In this document: positions 50,005 through 60,432 of the stretch, piece after piece | Position numbering within the stretch: position 1 is the first letter of the stretch | How the letters are laid out: each line of letters begins with the position of its first letter | Source of the DNA: Urechis unicinctus | Taxonomy: Eukaryota; Annelida; Polychaeta; Xenopneusta; Urechidae | Assembly: GCA_034190875.2 (NCBI GenBank) | Contig: CM067348.1 | Location: 44,558,012-44,622,011 of the forward strand | Direction of reading: 5' to 3' | Length of the DNA: 64,000 nucleotides | Translations under genes and position numbers: made by a program | The notes under the pieces: model-generated | Told to the model about the DNA's origin: nothing | Database searches by the model: none | Seen by the model: the letters and a program-made list of their open reading frames with translations, nothing else

Positions 50005-50614
50005 TTATTTCTGTTCGAGATAAACCGTCTGGTGTGATTGTAGCACATTGGTGCGAAGGCGCAAATGTTCTGGTGTGTCTTGCTTCAGATCCACCAATAT
50101 ATAACCATGTGGTTCACGTGTAGCATCCACAAAAGCCTCTTGAACATACTTGACACGACCGGGGTACATTTGTTTAGCCAAGTTGGTAATTTGCGTTCCA
50201 TCTCGAGGATTTTTGAATACGAGGAGGTACTGGGCATTCAAACTGATAGTGCGATGATCTTTGCCTTTGTCAAATAAATTCTGCACCAGGTACATGACGC
50301 TTATGTTGCGATGGTGACTGCCTTTGGTAAAAAGTTTGGTGATGCGCTGGTCCGTTTCATGCATCAAATCATCGATAATCAATAGCGTGGGTCGACTTCC
50401 ATCGATATCAAACGATAAACCCTCAACAAATTCGACTTGCTTGAACTTGGTATAAAACGTTTGCCATTCACCATAACACCACACGATGCGTTCAGGGATG
50501 GGATCCATATGTAGATTTACATCTTTGATGAACTGGCTGACAAAATAGGTTTTTTCCACAACCGGTCGGACCAGCCACAACACATGTAAAGGGATGCTTA
50601 AATCTCGGATCCAT
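50005..50614 (-). pseudogene. FtsK/HerA-type genome-packaging ATPase (A32-like), frameshift in P-loop
   Basis: Pumps DNA into capsids. The start ATG at 50614 gives MDPRFKHPFTCVVAGPTGCG, holding Walker A. The rest (TYFVSQFI, IVWCYGEW, PTLLIIDDLM as Walker B, SVMYLVQNLFDKGKDHRTIS, YLLVFKNPRD) is in a second frame. The change falls on an A6 run (T6 at 50550-50555) exactly at the Gly-Lys of the P-loop. About 202 aa in all, normal for the family. Taken as written, the gene would lose its Walker A. No other lesion was seen. Confidence 0.92.
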
Positions 50615-50748
50615 TATTTTATTTATTTTTTGTTTGTTTGTTACGTGTTGACACCAGGTCGCTTATTTACGAATATGGTTAAAAATCGACAATCAATGTA
50701 TTTATATAATAATATTTATTTGAAAGAAACCACTATATTTACTACTCT
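50615..50748 (-). promoter_or_regulatory. Promoter gap upstream of the packaging ATPase
   Basis: A 134-bp AT-rich gap. On the minus strand TATATAAATA (complement of 50699-50708) lies about 85-95 bp upstream of the ATPase ATG. It may serve the long leftward block, which otherwise has few gaps. Confidence 0.5.
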
Positions 50749-51087
50749 TCATGGTTCAATACCGCCGGGCGCACGTGATATGGGTATGTCTATCACATCC
50801 TCATCTGACAGATCATTATCAGGGTCAGGTAGTAGAGTTACCGGTCGAGGCTGACGTAAATAACTTTCCCGATACTCGCGCAAGGCTTCTATTTTTCTGA
50901 GGGCTAATGAATCCATATCAATTTTGTTGGTCCGATTCAATTGTTCTCGCAATTCGGCAACCTCATCCATGCCCTGACGACATAAACGTCTCACTTCATC
51001 GTAATCTTCTTTACACCACTGTAAAGCAACTTCCAATCGACCACAGTTGCGACATTGTAAGTTTACTTGTGCCTGTGTCATGGTCAA
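50749..51087 (-). CDS. Polinton protein of unknown function with CxxC and coiled coil (112 aa)
   Basis: Intact ORF starting MTMTQAQVNLQCRNCGRLEV. It has a CxxC pair (CRNC) with further Cys at LQWCKED and RRLCRQG, then a charged helical stretch (VAELREQLNRTNKI, LRKIEALREYRES) likely to form a coiled coil, and an acidic tail (DPDNDLSDEDVIDIP). The Cys-rich head could bind zinc. The upstream region is the duplicated TGACGTCA/CACGTG block. No family was recognised. Confidence 0.65.
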   Translation of the reverse strand: MTMTQAQVNLQCRNCGRLEVALQWCKEDYDEVRRLCRQGMDEVAELREQLNRTNKIDMDSLALRKIEALREYRESYLRQPRPVTLLPDPDNDLSDEDVIDIPISRAPGGIEP

Positions 51088-51119
51088 TGTTCAGCCAAGT
51101 GACTGATCGAATTTGGTAA

Positions 51120-51280
51120 GGATACCGCATTTATCAAACAAGTTAAAGAATGACGTCATCAGTCACGTGATGAACAGGTCCTAACATGCTCCGGTCATTA
51201 TTCGATACCTCACTCAGTAAACAAGTTACAGAATGACGTCATCAGTCACGTGACGAACAGGTCCTAACACGATCTGGCCA
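51120..51280. promoter_or_regulatory. Duplicated block with TGACGTCA and TCACGTGA sites
   Basis: Two imperfect direct repeats with an 83-bp period, first about 51138-51205 and second about 51220-51288. Each holds 'agaatgacgtcatcagtc' and then CACGTGA, 'gaacaggtcctaaca' and CATTATTCGA. TGACGTCA lies at 51151 and 51234; CACGTG at 51164 and 51247. These are the consensus sites of CREB/ATF bZIP and bHLH (E-box) factors. The block lies between two minus-strand unknown genes and would be upstream of the 112-aa gene. Confidence 0.65.
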
Positions 51281-51583
51281 TTATTCGACTTCTTCAGCCT
51301 CCAAACGTTTGAATTTCTGCACTTGACGTTCCAATAAAAATCTCTTCTGATATAGGGCATGTCGTGTAGCTTTAGCCCAATCCCCATAAACTTCAAACAA
51401 ACGTTGTCGTGTTGTTATGATCTGTTGATGCGTTGGGTCTTGTTCAAAGTCATCCATCACTTTTAACATATCAATGTATTTTCTCTCCAATACGGTTTGT
51501 AGTTCAGTGACGTTACCATCAGGATAAGAATCCATCACTGTAAACACCATTTCTCGCCATGGGTCGGACGTTTTTCTCTTCAT
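51281..51583 (-). CDS. Polinton protein of unknown function (100 aa, helical)
   Basis: Intact ORF starting MKRKTSDPWREMVFTVMDSY. Mostly charged and helical (LERKYIDMLKVMDDFEQD, KATRHALYQKRFLLER), with an acidic end. No domain was recognised. The stop adjoins the end of the duplicated regulatory block. The upstream gap (51584-51830) contains a CACGTG at 51672 and a minus-strand CCAAT-like ATTGG near 51700. Confidence 0.6.
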   Translation of the reverse strand: MKRKTSDPWREMVFTVMDSYPDGNVTELQTVLERKYIDMLKVMDDFEQDPTHQQIITTRQRLFEVYGDWAKATRHALYQKRFLLERQVQKFKRLEAEEVE

Positions 51584-51830
51584 TTTTTTTTTTTGCTTTA
51601 CTTCTTCACGATTCGTTCATCTCCCAACCTACTACCCCACTTTTAAGGTTTAGTGAGGTGATGTCCACGCCCACGTGTTCATTCTTTTATCAAAAGCACC
51701 AATCAGAGGTCTCCATTAGCTTTAATAAACCATGTAGCGCTGATGTCACCACCAATACTGGTAATCAACCGTTGTATTCGTTATATTACACAACATATCT
51801 TACAGAAGCTTTAAGAGAAAACAGAAGGTT

Positions 51831-51866
<36 letters not shown>
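51831..51866. repeat. Short (TA)n array
   Basis: About 36 bp of TA just beyond the stop of the 246-aa gene; the fourth TA array in non-coding parts of the Polinton. Confidence 0.85.
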
Positions 51867-51870
<4 letters not shown>

Positions 51871-51882
51871 TTATTGAAGCGA

Positions 51883-52623
51883 TTATAATTGGTGAATCAC
51901 ACGACTTTCAATTTCATTCTTTACAGATATCAACCAAGATTGTCTATAATCAGGGCAAAAGAATTGACTGGTTTCCGTCCATGAAGGGGCAGGCACAAAC
52001 AAACCCAAACACGTCGTCCACATATCCATCAATTCCAGATCGTTCACACGCAGCATTGCCTCAGGTAAATACACCTTCACCTGCTCCTCCCGTTCCATCA
52101 TCAAACACACATCATGCTGTACTTGACTTGGATGGACCACTTGACAACCGTAACAATTTTCTTTAATCACGAGGTTCACCAAGTTTACCAAATGATCCAC
52201 GTAGACAGTTTTAAGACACTCCTCCAGTAACTCTTGGCGTTGTTTTGTAGCTCCAAATCGATCATTCAACTCCTCCCAACTGGCAACCAGCATGCGCCAA
52301 GCAAATCTATCTAAACGCAGTTTTACCTGGTCATGTTTTATTATCACCAGCGGGGGGGACGGGTGTTGAACACTAATAGAAACTTCTACTCCCATGGAAA
52401 CCTCCCGTTCTTGATGAGTCCCCGCTTCTACCGCGTTTAGGGTCTCTGTTATGGCTGATAACTCATAGCCACCGTACAAAAAGTCTCTCAAATCCAAATC
52501 TATCTGTAATTTCCGATCCGTGTCTAGAAGTATAACTCTGTCCTTATTCCACAAGGTCAGCGAAAATTGACAGAAGTCGCGAGTGTAGACTGGAATCACC
52601 ATCGTTTCAGTTGTCTTCGCCAT
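51883..52623 (-). CDS. Polinton protein of unknown function with C-C-H-H-C motif (246 aa)
   Basis: Intact ORF from ATG 52623. The N-terminal half has alternating strands (CQFSLTLWNKDRVILLD, LVIIKHDQVKLRLDRFAWRM). A compact metal-site-like motif lies at 157-173: Cys157, Cys160, His164, His170, Cys173 (CYGCQVVHPSQVQHDVC). I recall HPSQ-centred motifs of this kind in unannotated invertebrate ORFs but cannot verify it here. The tail is LPEAMLRVNDLEL and a Trp-rich segment. Placement among early-side genes suggests a regulatory or DNA-binding role, as inference only. Confidence 0.7.
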   Translation of the reverse strand: MAKTTETMVIPVYTRDFCQFSLTLWNKDRVILLDTDRKLQIDLDLRDFLYGGYELSAITETLNAVEAGTHQEREVSMGVEVSISVQHPSPPLVIIKHDQVKLRLDRFAWRMLVASWEELNDRFGATKQRQELLEECLKTVYVDHLVNLVNLVIKENCYGCQVVHPSQVQHDVCLMMEREEQVKVYLPEAMLRVNDLELMDMWTTCLGLFVPAPSWTETSQFFCPDYRQSWLISVKNEIESRVIHQL

Positions 52624-52683
52624 TTTTCTTTTCTTTCACCTTGTGGTCAACCAGTGGGCAGATGCACAAAACTTGTCACCTCA

Positions 52684-52694
52684 CAGTTATATAT
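52684..52694 (-). promoter_or_regulatory. TATA box overlapping a stop codon
   Basis: The minus-strand sequence GGATATATAACTG ends the 123-aa gene (stop TAA at 52687) and also forms TATATAA about 65 bp upstream of the 246-aa gene ATG. Promoter and coding end share bases. Confidence 0.5.
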
Positions 52695-53058
52695 CCTGTA
52701 GCTGTAAAGCCTCACAGATCTGGGGCAATACGTCTTCACTCAATAGCTTATTAAACTCTGCCTCTGTGATTAGCCAACCACCAGGTATTCGTTCCTCCCC
52801 TCTGAAATGCTGAACGCCAATCAAATGACGACCAGCAAAATAACGCTTGACCAAGTACTGATCGCCCGCTAAATATACTTTGTTTGCATCTTTCAGACGA
52901 GGTGCCTCACTTACAAGGCGGCCAAATAACAGGGCGAAAATCGGGATTAAACGCTTTCTACTCACTCGCTCCACCTCCAACCTCACATATGGAGCTCCAT
53001 TCTTACATTTCAACACGCGAATGGTCACGCGAGAGCTCAGTGGTATTGGTGACTCCAT
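52687..53058 (-). CDS. Polinton protein of unknown function (123 aa), rightmost gene
   Basis: Intact ORF starting MESPIPLSSRVTIRVLKCKN. Strand-rich first half (GAPYVRLEVERVSRKR), then LIPIFALLFGRLV and a C-terminal helix (EAEFNKLLSEDVLPQIC). No family was recognised. It is the first gene inside the right inverted repeat, about 120 bp from it, and has its own TATA box. The mirror position on the left is also held by a small unknown gene. Confidence 0.65.
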   Translation of the reverse strand: MESPIPLSSRVTIRVLKCKNGAPYVRLEVERVSRKRLIPIFALLFGRLVSEAPRLKDANKVYLAGDQYLVKRYFAGRHLIGVQHFRGEERIPGGWLITEAEFNKLLSEDVLPQICEALQLQDI

Positions 53059-53090
53059 AGTGATTGAAAAACGGTCTGATTTCCAGCTCT

Positions 53091-53098
53091 TTATAAAG
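53091..53098 (-). promoter_or_regulatory. TATA box of the rightmost gene
   Basis: Minus-strand CTTTATAAAGAG lies about 35-40 bp upstream of the ATG at 53058, so transcription would begin very near the start codon. Confidence 0.55.
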
Positions 53099-53176
53099 CA
53101 TTCAGCAACGCCTTACATCATATCACATGGTTCACTTTCAACACCACCACCACCCCTTTCATCTTTACTAACATGT

Positions 53177-53490
53177 TCAAACACGTCTTCCCAAGTTCAT
53201 TGTGATCCCAAACGATTACACCATTCTCAAGTGGCGTGGGTATATCATTTGAATAGATACCTTCAACTACAATATTTACTAAACCCATTGTTATTCCTAG
53301 AGAACCCCACTCAATACCTTTAAACACTCAACAACTCATCTTAACAATGCATTACATCATATCATGTGGACACATAGCATCACTACCTGGCGCAAGTCCA
53401 AACACGTCACATGATCACGTGGTCAACGCGTGGGGGGATCCTGGGGGGTGGGCAACTCCATGGGGGGGCTCTGGTATAACATATACAAAA
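53177..53490 (-). repeat. Polinton right terminal inverted repeat (314 bp)
   Basis: Reads as the exact reverse complement of 36946-37259. It holds a CACGTG at 53416-53421. Confidence 0.95.
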
Positions 53491-54289
53491 GGTGGCAAGT
53501 ATTATGTACTTACATTAGCGGAATCGCACATCAAGTTTTCTTCTGCTATGTATCAATAATTGAAACAGGATCATTGTCTTTAACGTTCACACATGCCGCC
53601 CGAAAACTTAATTTACTGACAACTATTAATGGTTCAATATAACTGTCACTCTTCCAACATGTTCATATTTGTCTTTGTTTATATTATGTGATTCAGAAAT
53701 CACAAGATGAATATCTCTTTTGTATACGCCTCATTATGCTTACAAGTGCATTTAGTGAAAAAGTATGTTTCACAGCCCAAGGAATATAAATAGCTAAATA
53801 GTTTTATATTAAAATACTTACAGTATGGCAATTCGAGCGTTATTAATATTCTGTATAACTAAACTCTATATTGTGTCAACGTCGATTAAAGCAATGCTTG
53901 CTTGAAAATAATGCTATTCTCTATTTCTACTTAAGCAAACCATCATATATTTAGCAGTGAATGATTCAATATTGCAGCTTAAATGTGGTATCTATAATGT
54001 TATGTCTACCTCTTGTGAAGCCATGCAAGGCAAATACTGCAAATACAGTAGGTTATTATTGTACAGGTTTGAGCATGTTGTTTCGAGTTTCGTAATAATG
54101 TTTTGGCGTGTGAACTAGACTATAATTCAATCTTCATTGGAAATTATGTGCTATTTAAGTCAGTTATTGACAAAAGATGCCCATCGGTGTTTGTGCATGT
54201 AATCCACAGCCATAGCGAGTCAACCTACCGCGTCGCGCAGGCAACGTATGCCAGTTCAATATCAATGCGCGTTTGCAATGCTGAGTAGT
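53491..54289. other. Non-coding stretch, nothing recognised
   Basis: Flank to the right of the Polinton. No copy of the bases just left of the element (36940-36945) was found here. Confidence 0.45.
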
Positions 54290-55035
54290 TTTGTCGCGCC
54301 AACGCCCCCAAATATTATAAGATATCGACTTCACCTGTGTTACTGGCATCGATAAGCATTAAAACGCATACTGCTACCTAATTATATAACATGGCATGTA
54401 TATAGCAAATAAACTATGGTTTTATACAATTATGATTCCTCTTTAAGAATTAGCTAGCACTATTACGTTATTATTATGACCTGAAATTGCGATGATGCTG
54501 TAATACTACGCATAACTCACAACAGAATTGACGAACGAGATAATAAGCTGCAGTAAACGTGTATTTGTGCATCGATACAGTAGTTGCGAGAGTGACCCTA
54601 ATACTCGACAATTTTCTGAGAGTAGTTTCATAGTTGCAGAGTTTCTCTTTGGAAAGTACCATAATTTGAGAGACCCGATTTAATTGCTCGTACGTCACCC
54701 CGACTTCTGAGTAACGGATTTTGTAGTCGGGTTGTCGCACTAATTCTCTATTGTAATGTTAGTGCGGCGGTGTTTTGACAGCTTTGATATAAACTAATAC
54801 AATGAAAAGTATGTAGCATTTGGAGTCTTACATAGCATCAGTCGCCAACTCGAACCTAAGTCTTGAAATATTGGTCACCCTGCATAGTTTAAATCATCGC
54901 ATTAAAGATTGGATTTTGCCATCAAGCACGACCAACAACCATTTTGCCGTAGACTGAGCATTAAATCTGAATAAACCGTGCTTTATTGCTTTTTACGACG
55001 AAAATCCGCCAATGACACCTGTCATAGTAGTAACG
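54290..55035 (+). repeat. Dispersed segmental duplication, copy 1
   Basis: Shares ordered blocks with about 59915-60430: 'catactgctacctaattata', 'gcaaataaactatggtttta', 'cgacaattttctgagagta', 'accattttgccgtagactg' and 'tccgccaatgacacctg'. The copies are same-strand and diverged. Confidence 0.8.
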
Positions 55036-56837
55036 ATGATAGCAGCTACACATATTTTGCATAGCTTCCATGAACATCAAATCTTATAAGCCCAGATTTT
55101 CTACGAAGCTCAGTGTATGATTCTGGACGATTTTATCAGCACAAACTTTCAATATTGAGATGACAAAATGCCATAATTACAATCAAGATATGTTCGTAAG
55201 AATGTTATGAGGATCTGCATGGTGATTTGTGTTGTATCTTAATTATTCATGCTGGCATTTGGATAGATGCCAAAAAATGATTGCAACCACGGATCAAATA
55301 TCATGACGCAAACAACATGTGCTTAAACTGCAGCTTTTCCATTTTGAAAACTTCATTTATCGGTCACATTAGTAACTGGAGCTCTGAATGAGAAAATACC
55401 TTATTTGATGTAGCAGAGGACGGTGATGGATATAACAATATTAAAGACGATCTGCTTTTGAGTGTATGTAACAGAAATCTTAAGTAATATGTATATATAA
55501 ATGGATCTAAGGGATTCAGGGACAATATTGTAGTTTCGGTGTTACATCAGTTTTGCTCGTGTACTGTTTTTCTTGTCATGGCAGTTTCCAAAAGGGGGCT
55601 TTGGCATCAATCATATTAATAAAGAGCGAATATGATAGTTTCAGTGAATTCTTACACTGGCATAATAGCTGATATAAACGTGAATGTAATATCATATTGA
55701 ATGGGGGCTTCATATTCAATGCTGAATCATATTATTACGAAAAGGCAGCAAGGCAACAAGCAAGAAAATTTTCTACCGAGCAATCATACAGTAACGCTTG
55801 ATTTCAAATTCTAATTCAAGCTATACCCAAAGACGCGTTCTGCTTGTTCTTATTTTTTAGATACAAATGGAATGCAAAAATAACACATCGAAACGATAAG
55901 ACAATACCGACTTGATATTGTGCATGCCAGGCTGTTACAGTGTCATATTGTTGGGTTCATTTAGATAACCTAATTTGAACAAGAAAGGACGCTCCACAAA
56001 TATAACATAACCGTTGCTAGCGTTATGGAAAACTATAGCTCACATTCAGAACGATACAAAGACATGGGGAATCGTGCCATTCCTCAATGAAGAAACAGCA
56101 GTGGAAAATGCCTTAGTTCCCACATGTGGTTCAACTGATGGAAGCGCAAAACGCACTTACCCCTTTTAACGTAGTGCTTTGTTTGGCGCATACTGATTTA
56201 GCATATAGTTAATATAGATGAATTCCTCGTTTTGTGCGTTGTGGCTGCCTATCGTTTCACTTATGCAGACGGTCGTGTTTTTTCCCAAGACCCTGGAGTT
56301 TTGCAACCTGAATCGTTAGAGGCCTGTTTTGCAGTCCGTTTAGATAGTGCAGCTGTAATGCTATGTGCGTGTACAGCTATCTGTGTAGAGTTGTTAATTA
56401 AAAAGCCGCAAACGATGCATAAGTTTTTACACACAAGTGGCCGTCGAACAAAACCAAATGGCACTCACATTTGTAGACACGTTCATGGAATTTGATCTCA
56501 CGTGGTTGTGTTTAAATCTATTTTCGTTCAGACAATCGAATTGGGCATTGTTCTGCTAAGATGTTAATATAACCTTTTAGTAACACTATCTGCATAAGCC
56601 GTTTTAAGTCAAGATTGCGATTATTTTGCAACCTATTTCCTATACATCCAATGCTACAAGGCTTCCTTACAATGTTTTTTGTAGCAATTGATATTGTGGC
56701 AGCATCAGAATAGCCTAAATAATTGATAATATTCTACACGTTGTGTCTCGCAAACTGCACATGTATATTTGTCTAATTTCATTATTCACAAAATCAGCCG
56801 TAAAAAAGAGCTGCTTGGTGTTAACATCAAGCTTATG
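55036..56837. other. Non-coding stretch, nothing recognised
   Basis: Only chance-size ORFs were seen, for example 87 codons at 56232-56495 with no domain. Confidence 0.45.
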
Positions 56838-57047
<210 letters not shown>

Positions 57048-59914
57048 GATGCTCTGATTATTGATGCTTGAGCATAGAAGTGTTTTACTTGTATTTCAGC
57101 CAAGTGATGTCAGCAAAGCGCGGACACTAAAATCCATATCGTTTTTGCATTGTGCCTTATAGAATACATGAACCGATGCATTATTGCTGCTTTTTAGTGG
57201 TTTTGTTTCGACAGAACCTTATTGGGTTTAACAATGGATGGTCAAACCAACCAAACAGTAGATGGCATCAAATGTAATAACAAACTGAATGTGTTAATGT
57301 GCGCCTATTTACAGCAAATGCTTAAGTGGAAAGGTATCGACAAATTCATTGTCAAATACGGCCATTTATATCGGAGTAACATTTAATCTTTCGATCAATG
57401 ATTTGAAAATAACAGGGACATGATGTTTTACAAGGACAGTGTTGTTCTGCTGGGTGTGTCAAATTTTCTAACCCTTCGCAGATGACGACTTTTCTAGAAC
57501 GGCTTCGTCAGACAGCAGTTACAAATACTGTAAAACATCAGCGATGTTTCTTACGATACTTATTCCTTACTGCTCCATAAACCATAATTTATGGGCACTT
57601 ATGCCTCCTATCAGTCAACTACACCTGTCTCACTGAGTAACATATTATGCTAATTACAGTTCTATATTAACCGCGCAGCATGTGTTGCGCGAATAATACG
57701 GCTGAAGCGCACCAGATGATGTCTTATGGGACGTCTTTGGACTTGCTTTTATGGATAAGTAGTTTTATCAGTCGCAAATGGGTGCGATGCCCTGTGTTAG
57801 GTTCTTCTTTGTCCAGTTGTAATACTAATGTTTTAGGGTTAATCTTTTACTGCAGCTTTGAAGCAGTAAAGCTGTCAGCACTGCATATTAAACTGAGCTA
57901 GTTTATCGCCGCATAAACATTGAGGTTCATTTTTGTTTATTCGCACACTCATGTAATGCATGTCTATAATATATTAGTAAGCCATTAGCACAAGAATGCT
58001 TTTTCTGCATAAATTATATGTTGGCTTGTGTTGTACACTAGTTAACGTCTATCGCCACGCCTCGGTAAGTATTTTCCAGAACAAAATAGGATAGCTATTG
58101 ATAGAGTCAGCAAAAAATTAAAAAAGGATCTTTGAGACATACCCCAGCTGTCACGAGGGCGCTTGATTTATCATCAGTTATATCAATAACAATCTCGTTA
58201 AACGATCCATCAAGAACCCATCATTTACCATACATTTTCAGAAAAAGTTGGAGCTTATGTCATGGAACTTATATTGAAAACAGTCGGTCTTAGCACAAAG
58301 TCTTCGCATTACGGTGATAATTTTGCAAATTTATGCATCCACTGCTATCGCTGCTAGTTGCAGGTGGCACGTTATGTGAGATCTCATCGCGAACATTCCT
58401 CAGAGTTTCCGCATTATTAGCACAAGCAAAAGCTATTATTTAATTCTCACATCCTTAACTGTAATTGAGTGTTTAATCGCTGGAACAATGCGACAACATT
58501 AAAATTGTCACCCATAACCTTTGCTTTGTGACCCTCCTGATCAAAACTTATGTGTACTTCCAATAATTTGCAGGTCTATTAAATTCAGATGAATGCTCGA
58601 CAGATAGTATTATATTCTATGCTTGGAGCTTCAGAAGGTAAAGTTAGCACCCACTGACACCTGTATGGGCAATCAGTTTGATATCCTGAATGCAAATCAG
58701 AAATTTGCAAATGTGAGCATGGTCATTTGGTTATGAAATCACATAGCAAAAGTATGCAACGCAACTGATATTATGCATACTGCATGGGCGCCATGAAAAG
58801 CAACTGAAAATCTGCCGATTTGCGTTATTCGGGTATTAAGGTGAGATAAGGACATTTAATCGAAATATTCTAACACAAGAGTATAGGCGTTCATACCCGT
58901 TCATAATGTGCGTTGGTGATGTGTTTTGTCCCTAACCGAACCTAACCGTACATTGTACTTATCATTACCTAAAAGTGCACCATAGTTTTCGAGTTTACAG
59001 AATAATATGATTGTATGTGAGTGATCAGAAATACTCATGCAATTTTTACCATCATTTCTGATTGACAAGGACACGGACTACTGCTAGACATTTTTCCAAA
59101 TCAATATACGTAATAATTGTTAACTTAACAGAGAATATTGCATGTGGGTTGGAGCTCTCAAAAATAAGCTCTCACAACTGTCAAACGAAAACTTGGAGCA
59201 CCCACAGGCTGGTACTCATGAATTATTTCTGCGAGGTAGTTCCAAGCAATCAACGGTAACCAGCTATGACTGACACCTACTCAGCAGCATAATTCAATAC
59301 AAATGCACAGATCATATACTTTTTGCCTGTCATAGTAAATATTTGCCCATGTGATGCAACGAAAAAGATGTCTAATTAATTTTAAAGTTCTAACGGGCTT
59401 TCCTGATAACCTGACAGACCGAAGTAGAATGTACGGCGATTATGAGATTGCGGGCTAGACTTCAGGGCACTGAAATATGTCTCACACAAATGGTAATGGT
59501 TAGTCTACAGTTAATGACAGGTTATTCCCAGCAACAGTCAAGTATCCTCATTCATCATATGATGGAATAGGTTCTCAAGAAAATGAAAGGTAAGCTTGTA
59601 TAGAACGAGGCTTGAGATGATATCAAACGAGGCTTGAGATGATATCAAACATGATATGTAGTGCGATACAAGATGTTTTATCCAAACCACTATGCATGGC
59701 TACTGACTCTTTGATATACTAAAGGAAAATCATTCACATTAGAAAATAGCTTGACAGGGAAAGTATAATGCAATATAGCTGGTGCCCATGCAGATAGATC
59801 CAGCAAAACCAATCTCACAAGTATTTTTGCCTATTAGATATTCTTCGAATGACATAATAGATCGCGTAGACTATATATGTCAGTTAAACTTCAATTCACG
59901 TATAAAATGCTTAG
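57048..59914. other. Non-coding stretch with one short tandem repeat
   Basis: A 22-bp unit containing 'cgaggcttgagatgatatca' is repeated in tandem at about 59606-59650. Nothing else was recognised. Confidence 0.45.
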
Positions 59915-60432
59915 TAGTTTTGTGGCGTCCACACTCCGAATATTATGAGATATCGTTTTTACCTGTTGGTATTTATAATCGTTACACCGCATACTGCTAC
60001 CTAATTATATAGCATGGCATGTATAATGCAAATAAACTATGGTTTTATACAACTGCGATTCCGCTTTAAAAATTGGCTGTCACTATTATTAAATTAAACG
60101 GGTATGAAGTTGGGCTTATACTGTACTGCGGTACATAACTCTCAATAAAGTGGACGATCGTGATAGTAAGGTGCAGTAAACGTGCATTTGCGCATCGATA
60201 CAGCAGTGGCGAGACTAACATACGTACTCGACAATTTTCTGAGAGTACAGTTTCATAGTTGGAGAGTTTCTATTTGAATAGTATCATAGTTTTCGAGAAC
60301 CGGGGCTTAGAATTAGCCATCAACCACGACAAACAACCATTTTGCCGTAGACTGCATATTAAATCTGAAAAAACCCCATGATTTATTGCATCTTACGACG
60401 GAAATCCGCCAATGACACCTGCCATAGTAATA
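59915..60432 (+). repeat. Dispersed segmental duplication, copy 2
   Basis: Same blocks and order as 54290-55035, about 5.6 kb away. It lacks part of the middle of copy 1 (the 54720-54890 part). Confidence 0.8.
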
